Virus record (IMG/VR): IMGVR_UViG_3300008469_000020
Span: 1-23,876 of that record
Source of the DNA: a virus
DNA length: 23,876 nucleotides
Direction: 5' to 3' (one strand)
Shown: piece after piece, positions 14,268 to 22,617 of the stretch
Layout: each line of letters opens with the position of its first letter
Position numbering within the stretch: the stretch's first letter is position 1
Translations under genes and position numbers: made by a program
The notes under the pieces: model-generated
Databases searched by the model: none
The model's input: the letters and a program-made list of their open reading frames with translations, nothing else
What the model was told of the DNA's origin: nothing

Positions 14268-16604
14268 ATGGCTAATGAAATAATACCATTTAATTTTGAT
14301 GAAATATACTCAGATTTAGAGACAAAATTCACAGAAAAGGGATATGATTCTTTATATGAAGGTTCTAATACCGCTCAATTAATAACAGCTATGACATATT
14401 TAACTTCTATGTTGAATACTAATACAGCATTAAATATTAATGAATTATTGTTACCTCTTGCTAAAAAACGTGATAATATTCTTCAAGATGCTAGAGTTCT
14501 AGGTTATGAAATATCACATAAAGTGTCATATCAATATGATTTAGAATTAACATTTAGTGCTGGGTCTCATTATATTCCTAAATATTCTGAGTTCATTGCT
14601 GATGGAAATACTTATTATTATATGGGAGATGGTGTAACTTTAACAAATGTATCAGAAGGACATACAGAAATAATTAGAGTTAAAGAAGGAAAATTATATA
14701 AATCATCTGACTATTCTACTTTATCTATAATTTCAACAGAAGGTCAATACTATGTAGATATTCCTTATAAAGATGTTGAAGAATCAGGTATTGAAGTATT
14801 CTTAACTTATACTGATGAATTCGGTGTTGATAAAATAGATGAACAATGGACTGAATCTATATCTTCTGTTCTTGATAAAGAAACTAATCTTAATAAACAA
14901 TACTTAAGAGAAGATAATATTGAATTTAAAACTCCAAGATTATATTTTAAATTATTTGGAAATGGTACTGAATTAATTACAGGAACTAAAATAGATATTA
15001 ATGTTCTTGTTACTAAATCTGATACTATACCTATGATAGATGTTACTGATAATACTGTATTTTCTAATAGTATTGCTAATAGCACTATTACTTCTATTGT
15101 TTTAGTTAATCAAGGGTCATCAGAAGAATCTTTAGAAAGTGTTAAAACTAATGCTCCTATGTTTAGAAATAGTGCTAATAGAGCAGTAACAAGAGAAGAT
15201 TATTTAGCTATTTGTAATAAAGTCGGAACTGTAAGTGATACTGAAGTTTGGGGTGGTGATGTTGTTGAACCTATTAAACCAGGTGAAGTTTGGTTCTCTT
15301 TTCTTCCATCTAATAAAATAAGAACTTATAATATAGATTATACTGAAGGTGAATTTTCTGTTGCTAATTTTAATGACCTCTCTAATTGGTTCGTTGAAGA
15401 TGTTGAAATTAAGAATCCTACTTATAATAAACTATTACCAGAATTTAGTCAAAATCCAGGTGTATTTGATATTTTAGAAAATTATAAAATTCCAACTATT
15501 AAATTTAATAATAGACATCCAATTTATATGGATTTTGAATACACTATTAATATTCTTAAATATATAATTAAAACAAGTAAAGATGATGTTCACCAAAATA
15601 TATTTAATGTTATTAATGAATATTTTGAAGGTGTTAATGAAGATGAACCGGTTGAATCATTTAGTTATGAATATTTTCATAGTAATATTGAAAAAAGAAT
15701 AGATATGTCTTTAAGTGATGTAACAGGTTTCACTAATACTGTTAAAACTAAACTACTTATTACTAATAAAAATTTATCTTATGAAAATGATAACTCTTCT
15801 GATATTGATGTTTTTATACCACTTTCTTTACCTTTTGAAGATATATATGATACTAATAATAATATAATTATTGAAGTTCTTCCTAATATTAATAGTTCAT
15901 TCTATTTAGGTAACTTATCTGTTAACTTTAATTCTGTTCCAGATAATGCTATAATGAAAGATGTTGTTTCTTTTGATATCGTTTATAATGGTGAAGTTTG
16001 TGGTGTTTATAATATATTTAATGATTATAGAAAATATATATCTGTTCAACTATTTGTTAGAGGTGAAAATCCAACATCTGGTTCTGTATATGAAAATACA
16101 CCTTTAAGAAAAGTATTCTTTGATAATCCTCAATATACTTATATTAAATATTTGTCACCTAACTTTAGATTATTTCAAAATGTAATCCCTAGACTTAAAA
16201 GAGTTAACTTTGTTTATGGTATCGACCCTAGTAAAGTTACTGAAATGCCTATATTTATTTTATCTGATACTTCTGTTAATAAAAATGAACAATTACAAGG
16301 TCAAATTCTTAATTATGATAGTCTGAATACTTATTATATTGATGCTCAATACGGAACAATTATTCAAGGTCAAGCAGGTATCTTTATATATGTAGCTCCT
16401 AATGCTAATAGTCAAATTCAAGATACTGTTACTATGTATGCTACTAAAAGAGGTGAAGTGAAATCTGATTCTTACTCATTAAATGTAGATGTTATATCAA
16501 CTACTTTAACTTTCGGTAATGATTTAGTTATATCTAGTATTGATGGTAATTCTGATACTGGCTTTGATAAAGATTATCAATTTAATGATGGATGGATTCT
16601 ATAA
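14268..16604 (+). CDS. 6: Baseplate wedge protein, gp6/gpJ-like, with extra C-terminal domain
   Basis: A 778-residue protein of the gp6/gpJ family. The N-terminus shows the helical START block: IIPFNFDEIYSDLETKFT, then SNTAQLITAMTYLTSML and LLPLAKKRDNILQDARVLGY. Around residue 300 comes NSANRAVTREDYLAICNKVG, the conserved family block. A long beta-rich region follows with NIEKRIDMSLSDVTGF. T4 gp6 has about 660 residues; the surplus here is largely at the end. There, from about 655 to 765, a segment (MPIFILSD, then TYYIDAQYGTII, TVTMYATKRG, SYSLNVDVIS) reads like an Ig-like beta domain. gp6 forms the dimeric wedge ring that changes shape during contraction. An AAGGAG ribosome site precedes the ATG. 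Confidence 0.82.
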   Translation: MANEIIPFNFDEIYSDLETKFTEKGYDSLYEGSNTAQLITAMTYLTSMLNTNTALNINELLLPLAKKRDNILQDARVLGYEISHKVSYQYDLELTFSAGSHYIPKYSEFIADGNTYYYMGDGVTLTNVSEGHTEIIRVKEGKLYKSSDYSTLSIISTEGQYYVDIPYKDVEESGIEVFLTYTDEFGVDKIDEQWTESISSVLDKETNLNKQYLREDNIEFKTPRLYFKLFGNGTELITGTKIDINVLVTKSDTIPMIDVTDNTVFSNSIANSTITSIVLVNQGSSEESLESVKTNAPMFRNSANRAVTREDYLAICNKVGTVSDTEVWGGDVVEPIKPGEVWFSFLPSNKIRTYNIDYTEGEFSVANFNDLSNWFVEDVEIKNPTYNKLLPEFSQNPGVFDILENYKIPTIKFNNRHPIYMDFEYTINILKYIIKTSKDDVHQNIFNVINEYFEGVNEDEPVESFSYEYFHSNIEKRIDMSLSDVTGFTNTVKTKLLITNKNLSYENDNSSDIDVFIPLSLPFEDIYDTNNNIIIEVLPNINSSFYLGNLSVNFNSVPDNAIMKDVVSFDIVYNGEVCGVYNIFNDYRKYISVQLFVRGENPTSGSVYENTPLRKVFFDNPQYTYIKYLSPNFRLFQNVIPRLKRVNFVYGIDPSKVTEMPIFILSDTSVNKNEQLQGQILNYDSLNTYYIDAQYGTIIQGQAGIFIYVAPNANSQIQDTVTMYATKRGEVKSDSYSLNVDVISTTLTFGNDLVISSIDGNSDTGFDKDYQFNDGWIL

Positions 16605-17365
16605 TGTTATACGAACTATTTAATAGTATTCTTCCTGAGAATCTTAAAAATACTTATTTATTTAAAGATGCTATAAAAATATTTGTTCAGAATCTTGAAC
16701 AAAAATCAAATGTTAGTATAGATATAATTAATATTTTTAACTCTAATAATGATATGTTAAAAGAAACTCTTATGAAAATATATGTAAGTGACTTATTCTA
16801 TATTCTTACCGAATTAAAGAAAAATCAAGATGTTATGTCTAGAATTCAAGATTTTTATCCGGATTCTCCTATTTTTGATGATGTTAGTTCTCTAATGAAT
16901 GAAGATATTTTTCTTATATCTAAAGAACTTAAAGAACGTAAAGGTAAATTGTCTCATATTGAATATATGTATAATCTTATTCAGTCTTTTAAATTTGATA
17001 ATCTTGATAAATATGAAAATATAACGATTGATGAAATTGAACCTTTTGTTATTAAATCTACCGGAAGTATGAACAAAAAGATATTTGATAATACAGTCAA
17101 ACCTCTTAGCACTCCTGTTGGATTTGTTCATGATTATCAACAAATTATTGGTGAATCTATTCAAGATTTGTTCGATACATTGGGAATTTCTGACTCTGTT
17201 TCATTCTCTTCTGAATTTAATATTTTAGATAATTTTGATTTTAATAATGTGTCTGATGATTTTACTATTGTTTCAACTGTAACAGGTGGAGTATATATTC
17301 AAACTTCTGATGATTATTATCTATATACTACTGATAATAGATATTTAACATTTATTGATGTATAA
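16604..17365 (+). CDS. Baseplate protein, gpI / gp7 N-terminal-like
   Basis: The start ATG at 16604 overlaps the last base of the gp6-like stop codon (TAATG). An alternative in-frame ATG lies 12 bases upstream at 16592. The product (253 residues from 16604) opens with a helix MLYELFNSILPENLKN and stays helical to about 130. The KPLSTPVGFVHDYQQ stretch resembles the closing motif of P2 gpI-type proteins, which sit where T4 gp7 does. The last 60 residues are short beta repeats with a YYLYTTDNRYLTF end. T4 gp7 is about 1,032 residues, so this would be a compact wedge arm. Placement right after gp6 supports the wedge role; the identity is moderately sure. Confidence 0.65.
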   Translation: MLYELFNSILPENLKNTYLFKDAIKIFVQNLEQKSNVSIDIINIFNSNNDMLKETLMKIYVSDLFYILTELKKNQDVMSRIQDFYPDSPIFDDVSSLMNEDIFLISKELKERKGKLSHIEYMYNLIQSFKFDNLDKYENITIDEIEPFVIKSTGSMNKKIFDNTVKPLSTPVGFVHDYQQIIGESIQDLFDTLGISDSVSFSSEFNILDNFDFNNVSDDFTIVSTVTGGVYIQTSDDYYLYTTDNRYLTFIDV

Positions 17366-17371
17366 TTTTTA

Positions 17372-17379
17372 TATAAATA
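17372..17379 (+). promoter_or_regulatory. T4-type late promoter
   Basis: Exact TATAAATA, 23 bases before the first fibre gene of the rightward cassette, in a 37-base gap. Confidence 0.8.
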
Positions 17380-17402
17380 ATATAAAATTAAAAGGATAAT
17401 AT

Positions 17403-17849
17403 ATGGCATTTTATGAAAAATTCATTATTGACTCTGATGGTACTCAAATAACATCAGCAGCTCAATTAGATGGATTAGATATAGGAACTGTTATTAGAAG
17501 TAACTCTAACGAAAAGTATATAAAAACTACTTACGGATGGAATAAAGCCGATGTTGATGGAAATTTAGATATAACTACTCAAGGTAATGAATTTAACGGA
17601 CCTTCAGAACTAGTTAGAATGGATAGTGATGGGAAATTGCCTTTACTTGACGCTAGTAAATTATTTAATCTTAATTCTTCTGAATTACTTAATCGTGATA
17701 GTATTCTTTTGTCCGAATTAAATACATCAGGATTTGATACTACTACTTTAGATTTTAGTGGTGTTTTTTTATCTGAATTAAACTCATCAGGATTTGATGT
17801 AAATACTTTAGATTTTAATAATATGATATTTGACCAAGGAGGTGCTTAA
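17403..17849 (+). CDS. Small tail fibre or attachment protein with tandem repeats
   Basis: A 148-residue protein. The N-terminus reads like a fibre adaptor (VIRSNSNEKYIKTTYGWNKA), followed by ELVRMDSDGKLPLLDASKL, a phrase common in phage tail fibres just before the shaft. Residues about 100-139 are two 20-residue repeats (LLSELNTSGFDTTTLDF and FLSELNSSGFDVNTLDF). It ends with a QGGA C-terminus whose codons include the full AAGGAGGTG ribosome site of the next gene. The stop overlaps the next start by one base. It is probably a subunit that connects the baseplate to the receptor-binding protein encoded next. Confidence 0.6.
   Translation: MAFYEKFIIDSDGTQITSAAQLDGLDIGTVIRSNSNEKYIKTTYGWNKADVDGNLDITTQGNEFNGPSELVRMDSDGKLPLLDASKLFNLNSSELLNRDSILLSELNTSGFDTTTLDFSGVFLSELNSSGFDVNTLDFNNMIFDQGGA
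17701..17820 (+). repeat. Two 60-base tandem repeats in fibre gene
   Basis: Bases 17701-17760 and 17761-17820 align without gaps. The most conserved stretch, around the codons for SELNxSGFD, differs at only a few bases. A weaker partial copy precedes them near 17680. Such repeats are natural sites for copy-number change in fibre shafts. Confidence 0.85.
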
Positions 17850-18652
17850 TGGCAGTAATTGTAAGACAACGTAGAGATACAACAGCAAACTGGAATTCAA
17901 ATAACCCTGTGATTCCTAGTGGACAAATTTGTTATGATACAGAAAATAATATGATGAAAATTGGTGATGGAGCTTCAAATTATCTTGACTTACCTAATAT
18001 TGGTGATATAATTAATACAAACAATTTAGAAGCTACTATTAAAGAAGATTTGGCTAAAGTGACAACAGATTCTACAAGTTTCTCTTATAAAATTAATAAT
18101 GATTTAGTTGACAGTAATTATTTGAGTAAATTTATAGAACTTTCAAACACTCAATCTTTTGTTGATGGTATAGGAGCAGGAACAAACTCTTTTAACAATA
18201 TTCTTGCTACAGATGCTGTTATGTCTGATTGTTTCTCTGAGACTAATACAAGAGCAGTCCCATTATTTTCATATTTCAGTTCCAATATTGGTTCAAGTGA
18301 TGTTCTAAATAGAATTGATACAGCTATAATAGATGGTTTACTTACTACTGTTGAATATAGTCTAGTTGATGACGTTGGTGGTGGAGTAACTTCAGATATT
18401 CCTAATACTCCAAATAATAAAATAGGGTATATTAGTTCTGAAGTAGGTATTTATACAGTGCCAGATGTAACCATTAAAGTGCTAAAAGATTCAGCAGAAA
18501 TATATTCACGTTCTTTAGTACAAAGTGAAAGTTCTAGTTATAATATTAATAATTCACCGTTAGTTATTATAGATGATGGTATAATTACACTAAATGTAAT
18601 AGACAACGGTGGGTCAAACGCTGGTAATATGAAATATAAGGAGGTTGTATAA
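17849..18652 (+). CDS. Tail fibre protein with tropism-determinant-like N-terminus
   Basis: A 267-residue fibre protein. The N-terminal 50 residues (VRQRRDTTANWNSNNPVIPS, then GQICYDTENNMMKIGDGASN) match the hyaluronidase/Mtd-type N-terminal domain that anchors many phage fibres. It carries the usual RRDT, W, NP and KIGDG landmarks. A helical or coiled part follows to about 150. The C-terminal 100 residues are beta-rich with IGYISSEVGIYTVPDV and SPLVIIDDGIITLNVI, a probable receptor-binding tip. It is translated from an exact AAGGAGGTG site and is followed at once by the assembly-protein-like gene. Receptor and host range cannot be read from the sequence. Confidence 0.75.
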   Translation: MAVIVRQRRDTTANWNSNNPVIPSGQICYDTENNMMKIGDGASNYLDLPNIGDIINTNNLEATIKEDLAKVTTDSTSFSYKINNDLVDSNYLSKFIELSNTQSFVDGIGAGTNSFNNILATDAVMSDCFSETNTRAVPLFSYFSSNIGSSDVLNRIDTAIIDGLLTTVEYSLVDDVGGGVTSDIPNTPNNKIGYISSEVGIYTVPDVTIKVLKDSAEIYSRSLVQSESSSYNINNSPLVIIDDGIITLNVIDNGGSNAGNMKYKEVV

Positions 18653-19138
18653 ATGTATTACTTAGAAAAAGATGGTAAAGTTTTTTCAACAACATCTATT
18701 CAATTAGATGGATATGAAGAAGCTCCAGAATTAAAAAATGATATATATAAGTATAAAATAGTTGATAATGAATTCTATTTAAATCCTTCATTATATAATC
18801 CAAAATCATCACAAGAATATCTTGATAGTGTTGAGAAAATACATACAGATGATATTGAACTTTTTGAAAATAAATTCAAAACATTGAAAAGAAAAGAGTA
18901 TCAAGAACTTATACAGAAACATATTGATTCAGTGGTATCTTCATTAGGATATGATGATAGTAATTCAATAGCAAAATATTTAATTCAAGAAAATGTATTT
19001 TATGATGAATGTAAAGCTATATCATTATGGATAGGGTCAGTGTGGGCAGAGGCTATAAGATTACAAAATGAATATGAAGCAGGCAATATAGACGAACCTG
19101 TAGATGTAATTTCAATCTTACCTGAGTTCGTTCAATAG
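18653..19138 (+). CDS. Probable tail fibre assembly chaperone
   Basis: A 161-residue protein. The N-terminus is a short beta domain with YYLEKDGKVFSTTSIQLDGY. After a linker comes a helical C-terminal domain (about 70-150): KRKEYQELIQKHIDSVVSSL, then a GYDDSNS block, and ISLWIGSVWAEAIRLQNEY. The G-Y-D, W, VW and closing LPEFVQ pattern recalls the C-terminal domain of tail-fibre assembly proteins and of small fibre-linked proteins in prophages. The position directly after a fibre gene (stop and start adjoining, with an AAGGAGG site) supports a chaperone role. It is the last rightward gene and its TAG stop lies in the stem of the convergent hairpin. Confidence 0.6.
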   Translation: MYYLEKDGKVFSTTSIQLDGYEEAPELKNDIYKYKIVDNEFYLNPSLYNPKSSQEYLDSVEKIHTDDIELFENKFKTLKRKEYQELIQKHIDSVVSSLGYDDSNSIAKYLIQENVFYDECKAISLWIGSVWAEAIRLQNEYEAGNIDEPVDVISILPEFVQ

Positions 19139-19157
19139 AGATTCTTTAAGAATCTCT
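19137..19157. terminator. Bidirectional hairpin between convergent blocks
   Basis: A perfect 10-bp inverted repeat (AGAGATTCTT / AAGAATCTCT) flanks one central T; in practice this is about eight pairs with a five-base loop. It starts within the TAG stop of the rightward gene and ends on the first base of the leftward gene's TAA, so both stop codons touch the stem. The rightward side is followed by a loose A/T tract. It probably ends transcription in both directions. Confidence 0.7.
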
Positions 19158-19897
19158 TAAAATATAATTTTCCAATTAATTCTTAAAGATACAGTGTTAT
19201 CTTTAGTTTTCATATTAAATGTTTTAAATGAAAATATTCTATCATTAGCATAAAGAGCAGCTTCATTAATATAAGATACCCCTGTATTATTGGCTACATT
19301 ATTATCAATATAATATTCAAATTCTAATACATTATTATTAACAGTGGTTTGAACAGTATTTCCACCAAAATCTCCATTATCATCTTCTACTGAACTTGAA
19401 TAATCTCCATTAGTTCCAGGTAAATTATATGTAATTCCATAATTATAAGGTTCAGTTGTTCCTAAATCTTCAAGCAAAGAAAAATCATAAGTATCAGGGT
19501 CAAAAGAAGTTATAGTAGCATTTTTATTTTCATAATAGTTACCAACAGTTGCTGAAGAATTTAATGTTCCATTATATTTAATAACGTCACCTTTTAATAG
19601 ATTATGAACTTCACCATCTTCTATTACTCTATATTCAGAAAACATTCTATCTCTTGAATTAATAAAACCGTCACTAGAATCTTTAGGTGTCAAAATATCT
19701 GAGTCTTTAGCTCCTTTAGTTCCTATAACTAATCTATTAATACTTTTTGAAGTTGATAAACCAGCAAATATTTCTGGTGCTGATAATTTAGATAAGTTCA
19801 TTATCATATTATCATCTATATATTCACTAATTACTTCATTATCTTTATTTAATGCTTGAATACTAAAGTGACCCTTAAATTTAAATTTATCTATCAT
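19157..19897 (-). CDS. Tail or fibre structural protein
   Basis: A 246-residue protein without a firmly recognised family. The N-terminus (IDKFKFKGHFSIQALNKDN) is a beta start followed by SAPEIFAGLSTSKSINRLVI. The middle is rich in Gly, Asn and Asp. The C-terminal 45 residues (VSYINEAALYANDRIFSFKT, then NTVSLRINWKIIF) match a closing block seen in many phage distal tail or fibre-linked proteins: N-E-A-x-L-Y, F, T-F and x-I-x-W-x-I-x-F. A ribosome site (AAAGGAAA) precedes the ATG. It shares a message with the 78-residue and 630-residue genes upstream or is read from the late promoter at 20173-20166. A baseplate-fibre connector is the best guess. Confidence 0.55.
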   Translation of the reverse strand: MIDKFKFKGHFSIQALNKDNEVISEYIDDNMIMNLSKLSAPEIFAGLSTSKSINRLVIGTKGAKDSDILTPKDSSDGFINSRDRMFSEYRVIEDGEVHNLLKGDVIKYNGTLNSSATVGNYYENKNATITSFDPDTYDFSLLEDLGTTEPYNYGITYNLPGTNGDYSSSVEDDNGDFGGNTVQTTVNNNVLEFEYYIDNNVANNTGVSYINEAALYANDRIFSFKTFNMKTKDNTVSLRINWKIIF

Positions 19898-19911
19898 TAT
19901 GTTTCCTTTTA

Positions 19912-20148
19912 TTAAGCTTCAAACCAGAATGTTATTCCGTCTTCTATAGTAGCTCTATATAATATACCTGTGCTTGTATTTCTCCACAAATCTGAATCTG
20001 TAGCAGTTGTTGGTTCATCCACAGAACTAAATATAGTAACTTTAGTTGCTAATTCTGTATCTAAATTTATTACTCTATTAACTCCAGCTACAAATTCACT
20101 AGCTGATAATCCCGTAGGATATGGTTGATAACCATCATTAGTAGCCAT
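19912..20148 (-). CDS. Small fibre-associated protein
   Basis: A 78-residue protein with a helical N-terminus (SASEFVAGVNRVINLDTEL), then a beta part with SSVDEPTTATDSDLWRNT, GILYRATI and WFEA at the end. The EPTTATDSDLWRNTSTG phrase is typical of short domains in tail fibres that close with a tryptophan-rich strand. It has its own late promoter (20173-20166). It may be a small receptor-binding or linker subunit working with the adjacent 246- and 630-residue proteins. Confidence 0.6.
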   Translation of the reverse strand: MATNDGYQPYPTGLSASEFVAGVNRVINLDTELATKVTIFSSVDEPTTATDSDLWRNTSTGILYRATIEDGITFWFEA

Positions 20149-20165
20149 TATACTTCCTTTTTATG

Positions 20166-20173
20166 TATTTATA
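20166..20173 (-). promoter_or_regulatory. T4-type late promoter
   Basis: Exact TATAAATA on the minus strand, 17 bases upstream of the 78-residue gene start, in the 25-base gap after the 630-residue gene. Confidence 0.8.
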
Positions 20174-22066
20174 TTAATTTATTATTTGTGTTTTAGTCTT
20201 TATTTCTACAACATTTGAATCAATATCGCCTTCTATCATTCTTTGATATACTCTTCCTGTCTCTTCAACTTTATCATATGTTCTTGTAACTATATCACCA
20301 TCATATATCTCTAAATTAGATATAACAGGTTCAGTGAAATTTGATGGAATGTCTATATCTGTTGGAACTTGTGATTGTTCGTCAAAAAATATGTTATATG
20401 TATAGGGACCATCTCCTGAAATATTCACTTGATTAATTGTAACTAAATTAGAGTTATCAAATAACAATTTATCACCTTGTTTTATAGCATTATTTTTATC
20501 GGCAGTAACTTGTGCTGTATTAGTATTAGCTACAACAAGTGTTAAAGGATAATTAAAAGGGAATAATTCATCTTCAGTATTAACTAAACATCTTTTAACA
20601 TTAACAGCACTATGTTTACCAGCAGATACAGGTTTATAATTCAAATTGTAAGAAGATATATCAATATCATGTCCGTCAGGAATAGTGTGAACATTATCAG
20701 GATATAATTTATACCAATCTTGACTACCATAATAAACTACTAAAGAATCTGAATCTTCTCCTTCAAATACAGCACCACCACCACTTAAATAATGATTACA
20801 TATAACATCTGCTGTTTTTTCTGTAGAAAAATTATTAGCATTTAATAGTTCATATTTGGAAGAAAACTCATTATTAGAACTATTAAATAAACAAAAAACT
20901 TTATCGTTGTATTCATGTAGAACAGGAGAAAAACTAGTAGAACTTGAATCTCCTACATATTTTGATGTTATTCTACTTCCTGAAGAATTTAATAATAATA
21001 TAGTGTTATCATATCTACCATTTTCATTAGCATTTTTGTCTCTAAATGACAATCCTATTTTTCCATTATTTAATTTATATACTCTGAACATTTGATAAAA
21101 ATCATAATCACCATTAGCACTTGGACCAGTATATATTACATTTGAATTAGATAATGCTCCAGATGTATTAAAAGTATGTCTATATATATTTTTATTGCCA
21201 TCTACATTGAATATAAGAATGTTTGAACCTGATTGAACTCCTGTCATAGAAACACCATCAATAGACAATTCAGTCAATGCTGTTACATCAGCACCGGTGT
21301 GAGCATTTAATTTCATGAAAAATGTTTTAAAAAATAACGGTCCAGTTGTAGCACATTCAAAAAATATAGATATATCTGAACCATTTAGAAATCCTTCAGC
21401 TTGTTTTGATGAAATACTCCAAAGTGAAAAATATCTATCTGTTGGAAGTTCTGTTGTTAATTGTTTACTTGCTAGAACTGTTCCAGTATTAGATAATTTG
21501 AAATACATTACTTTTCTATTATAACCTATAATAACTCCAGCAGAATTTTCATCAATTTTTACAGCAGTAACAGCACCTACACCAGCACCTTCAACTCCAA
21601 TATCTTCAGTATTTTCAAATAATTTAGTGTAATCAGGAATGAAAACTTCACCTGTATAGATATTTTGAACAGTATAAACAACATAAGTACCAAACCCTGT
21701 TACAGTTAAAACATTATTATTATTGAACTTAATATTAGTTGGTATATATCCATTAAATTCATCTGAATATATTGTCATTTCTATTGGTAATTTTTCATCA
21801 AGATTTTGAACTTCTCCAGGAAAATCTGTAATATTTCCTAATGTTCCTAATTTTCCTCCATCTTGTCCATTATATACCCAAACAGCATCACCTGTATTAA
21901 TATTTTGGTCATAAGTTCTTAAAGTAGTGTTTGTGCTTTCATCATCAACAGTAATAGGTTTAGGTTTATATTTTAATATATCTTGTGTGCTAACCCAATC
22001 ATTTTCAGTAGTTTCTTGAATATTTGGATTTTCTAAATATATAGCAGTATCTTTTTGTGAAATCAT
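20174..22066 (-). CDS. Large tail fibre or receptor-binding protein, propeller-like
   Basis: A 630-residue protein. The N-terminal 90 residues (DWVSTQDILKYKPKPITVDD, then GDAVWVYNGQDGGKL) look like a fibre attachment part. From about 110 to 480 there is a series of strand-rich units of about 45-60 residues with a repeated rhythm of hydrophobic strand, charged turn and G/N-rich loop. Examples are AVKIDENSAGVIIGYNRKVM, ILIFNVDGNKNIYRHTF, NGKIGLSFRDKNANENGRYD and NDKVFCLFNSSNN. This reads like a beta-propeller, a fold used by receptor-binding or glycan-active phage proteins. No sialidase Asp-box set or catalytic triad is evident. The C-terminal 110 residues are a separate beta region ending in VVEIKTKTQIIN. 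A late promoter sits 26 bases upstream of its start. Confidence 0.6.
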   Translation of the reverse strand: MISQKDTAIYLENPNIQETTENDWVSTQDILKYKPKPITVDDESTNTTLRTYDQNINTGDAVWVYNGQDGGKLGTLGNITDFPGEVQNLDEKLPIEMTIYSDEFNGYIPTNIKFNNNNVLTVTGFGTYVVYTVQNIYTGEVFIPDYTKLFENTEDIGVEGAGVGAVTAVKIDENSAGVIIGYNRKVMYFKLSNTGTVLASKQLTTELPTDRYFSLWSISSKQAEGFLNGSDISIFFECATTGPLFFKTFFMKLNAHTGADVTALTELSIDGVSMTGVQSGSNILIFNVDGNKNIYRHTFNTSGALSNSNVIYTGPSANGDYDFYQMFRVYKLNNGKIGLSFRDKNANENGRYDNTILLLNSSGSRITSKYVGDSSSTSFSPVLHEYNDKVFCLFNSSNNEFSSKYELLNANNFSTEKTADVICNHYLSGGGAVFEGEDSDSLVVYYGSQDWYKLYPDNVHTIPDGHDIDISSYNLNYKPVSAGKHSAVNVKRCLVNTEDELFPFNYPLTLVVANTNTAQVTADKNNAIKQGDKLLFDNSNLVTINQVNISGDGPYTYNIFFDEQSQVPTDIDIPSNFTEPVISNLEIYDGDIVTRTYDKVEETGRVYQRMIEGDIDSNVVEIKTKTQIIN

Positions 22067-22091
22067 TTAATTTCCTTTATAATTAATATTG

Positions 22092-22099
22092 TATTTATA
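22092..22099 (-). promoter_or_regulatory. T4-type late promoter
   Basis: Exact TATAAATA on the minus strand, 25 bases before the 630-residue fibre gene. It overlaps the last codons region of the preceding gene. Confidence 0.8.
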
Positions 22100-22601
22100 C
22101 TCTAAGAGTTGGAGTATTATCTGAATAGATTATAGAGTAGTAATCATATTTTATATCAACACTAAAAGTTGTTTCAGTGCTATCATCCATTACATCAAGT
22201 TGAATATCACCTACACTTTCAAATCTACAATTATTATATTCAATTTTCATTACAGTTTTACCCATATCATCAGTCATTTCTACCCAAAGACTGAAAATAT
22301 TATCAGAGAATGTTCCTGTTTCTACATTTATTTTACTAAAAATAAGATTCATTATTTCTTTATATACAAGATAATCTTCATCTAGAACAATATCTAACGA
22401 AAGATTATTAAAAGTAACACTATCAGAAGCTAAATTAAATTTAGAACCAGTTCTACCACCTATTTCAGGAGAATTGAAGTTAATACCTGGTATACTCATA
22501 GTCTGAATAAAAAAAGGTAATATATCTAAATCAGAACTTCCACATTTATAGTTAGTTTTTTGAGAGTAATTCCTAGTATTAATACCATTAAGTGACCCCA
22601 T
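22095..22601 (-). CDS. Tail-tube-fold-like protein
   Basis: A 168-residue protein with tube-like segments: DLDILPFFIQTMSIPGINFN, then EIGGRTGSKFNLASDS and LSLDIVLDEDYLVYKEIMNL. A beta-hairpin half follows (VMKIEYNNCRFESVGDIQLD, TTFSVDIKYDYYSII). The pattern of P-G followed by a strand, then an I/V-L-D-E-D strand and helix, then a closing strand pair parallels the gp19-like proteins at 3405-5557. It also resembles short proteins that T4-like marine phages carry near their tail genes. It could be a tail terminator or a sheath/tube initiator. It is separated from the other tube genes by the whole baseplate block and has its own late promoter (22625-22618). Confidence 0.6.
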   Translation of the reverse strand: MGSLNGINTRNYSQKTNYKCGSSDLDILPFFIQTMSIPGINFNSPEIGGRTGSKFNLASDSVTFNNLSLDIVLDEDYLVYKEIMNLIFSKINVETGTFSDNIFSLWVEMTDDMGKTVMKIEYNNCRFESVGDIQLDVMDDSTETTFSVDIKYDYYSIIYSDNTPTLRV

Positions 22602-22617
22602 TATTAGTCCTTTATAG

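Noticed and set aside
14807-15085. Minus-strand open frame inside the gp6-like gene
   Set aside because: The gp6-like frame is well supported there; the antisense product has no family features and no ribosome site.
16892-17164. Minus-strand open frame inside the gpI/gp7-like gene
   Set aside because: Antisense low-complexity product rich in Asn, Ile and Phe without a supporting start signal.
20856-21524. Short plus-strand frames inside the 630-residue fibre gene
   Set aside because: Antisense frames with no ribosome sites or recognisable motifs.
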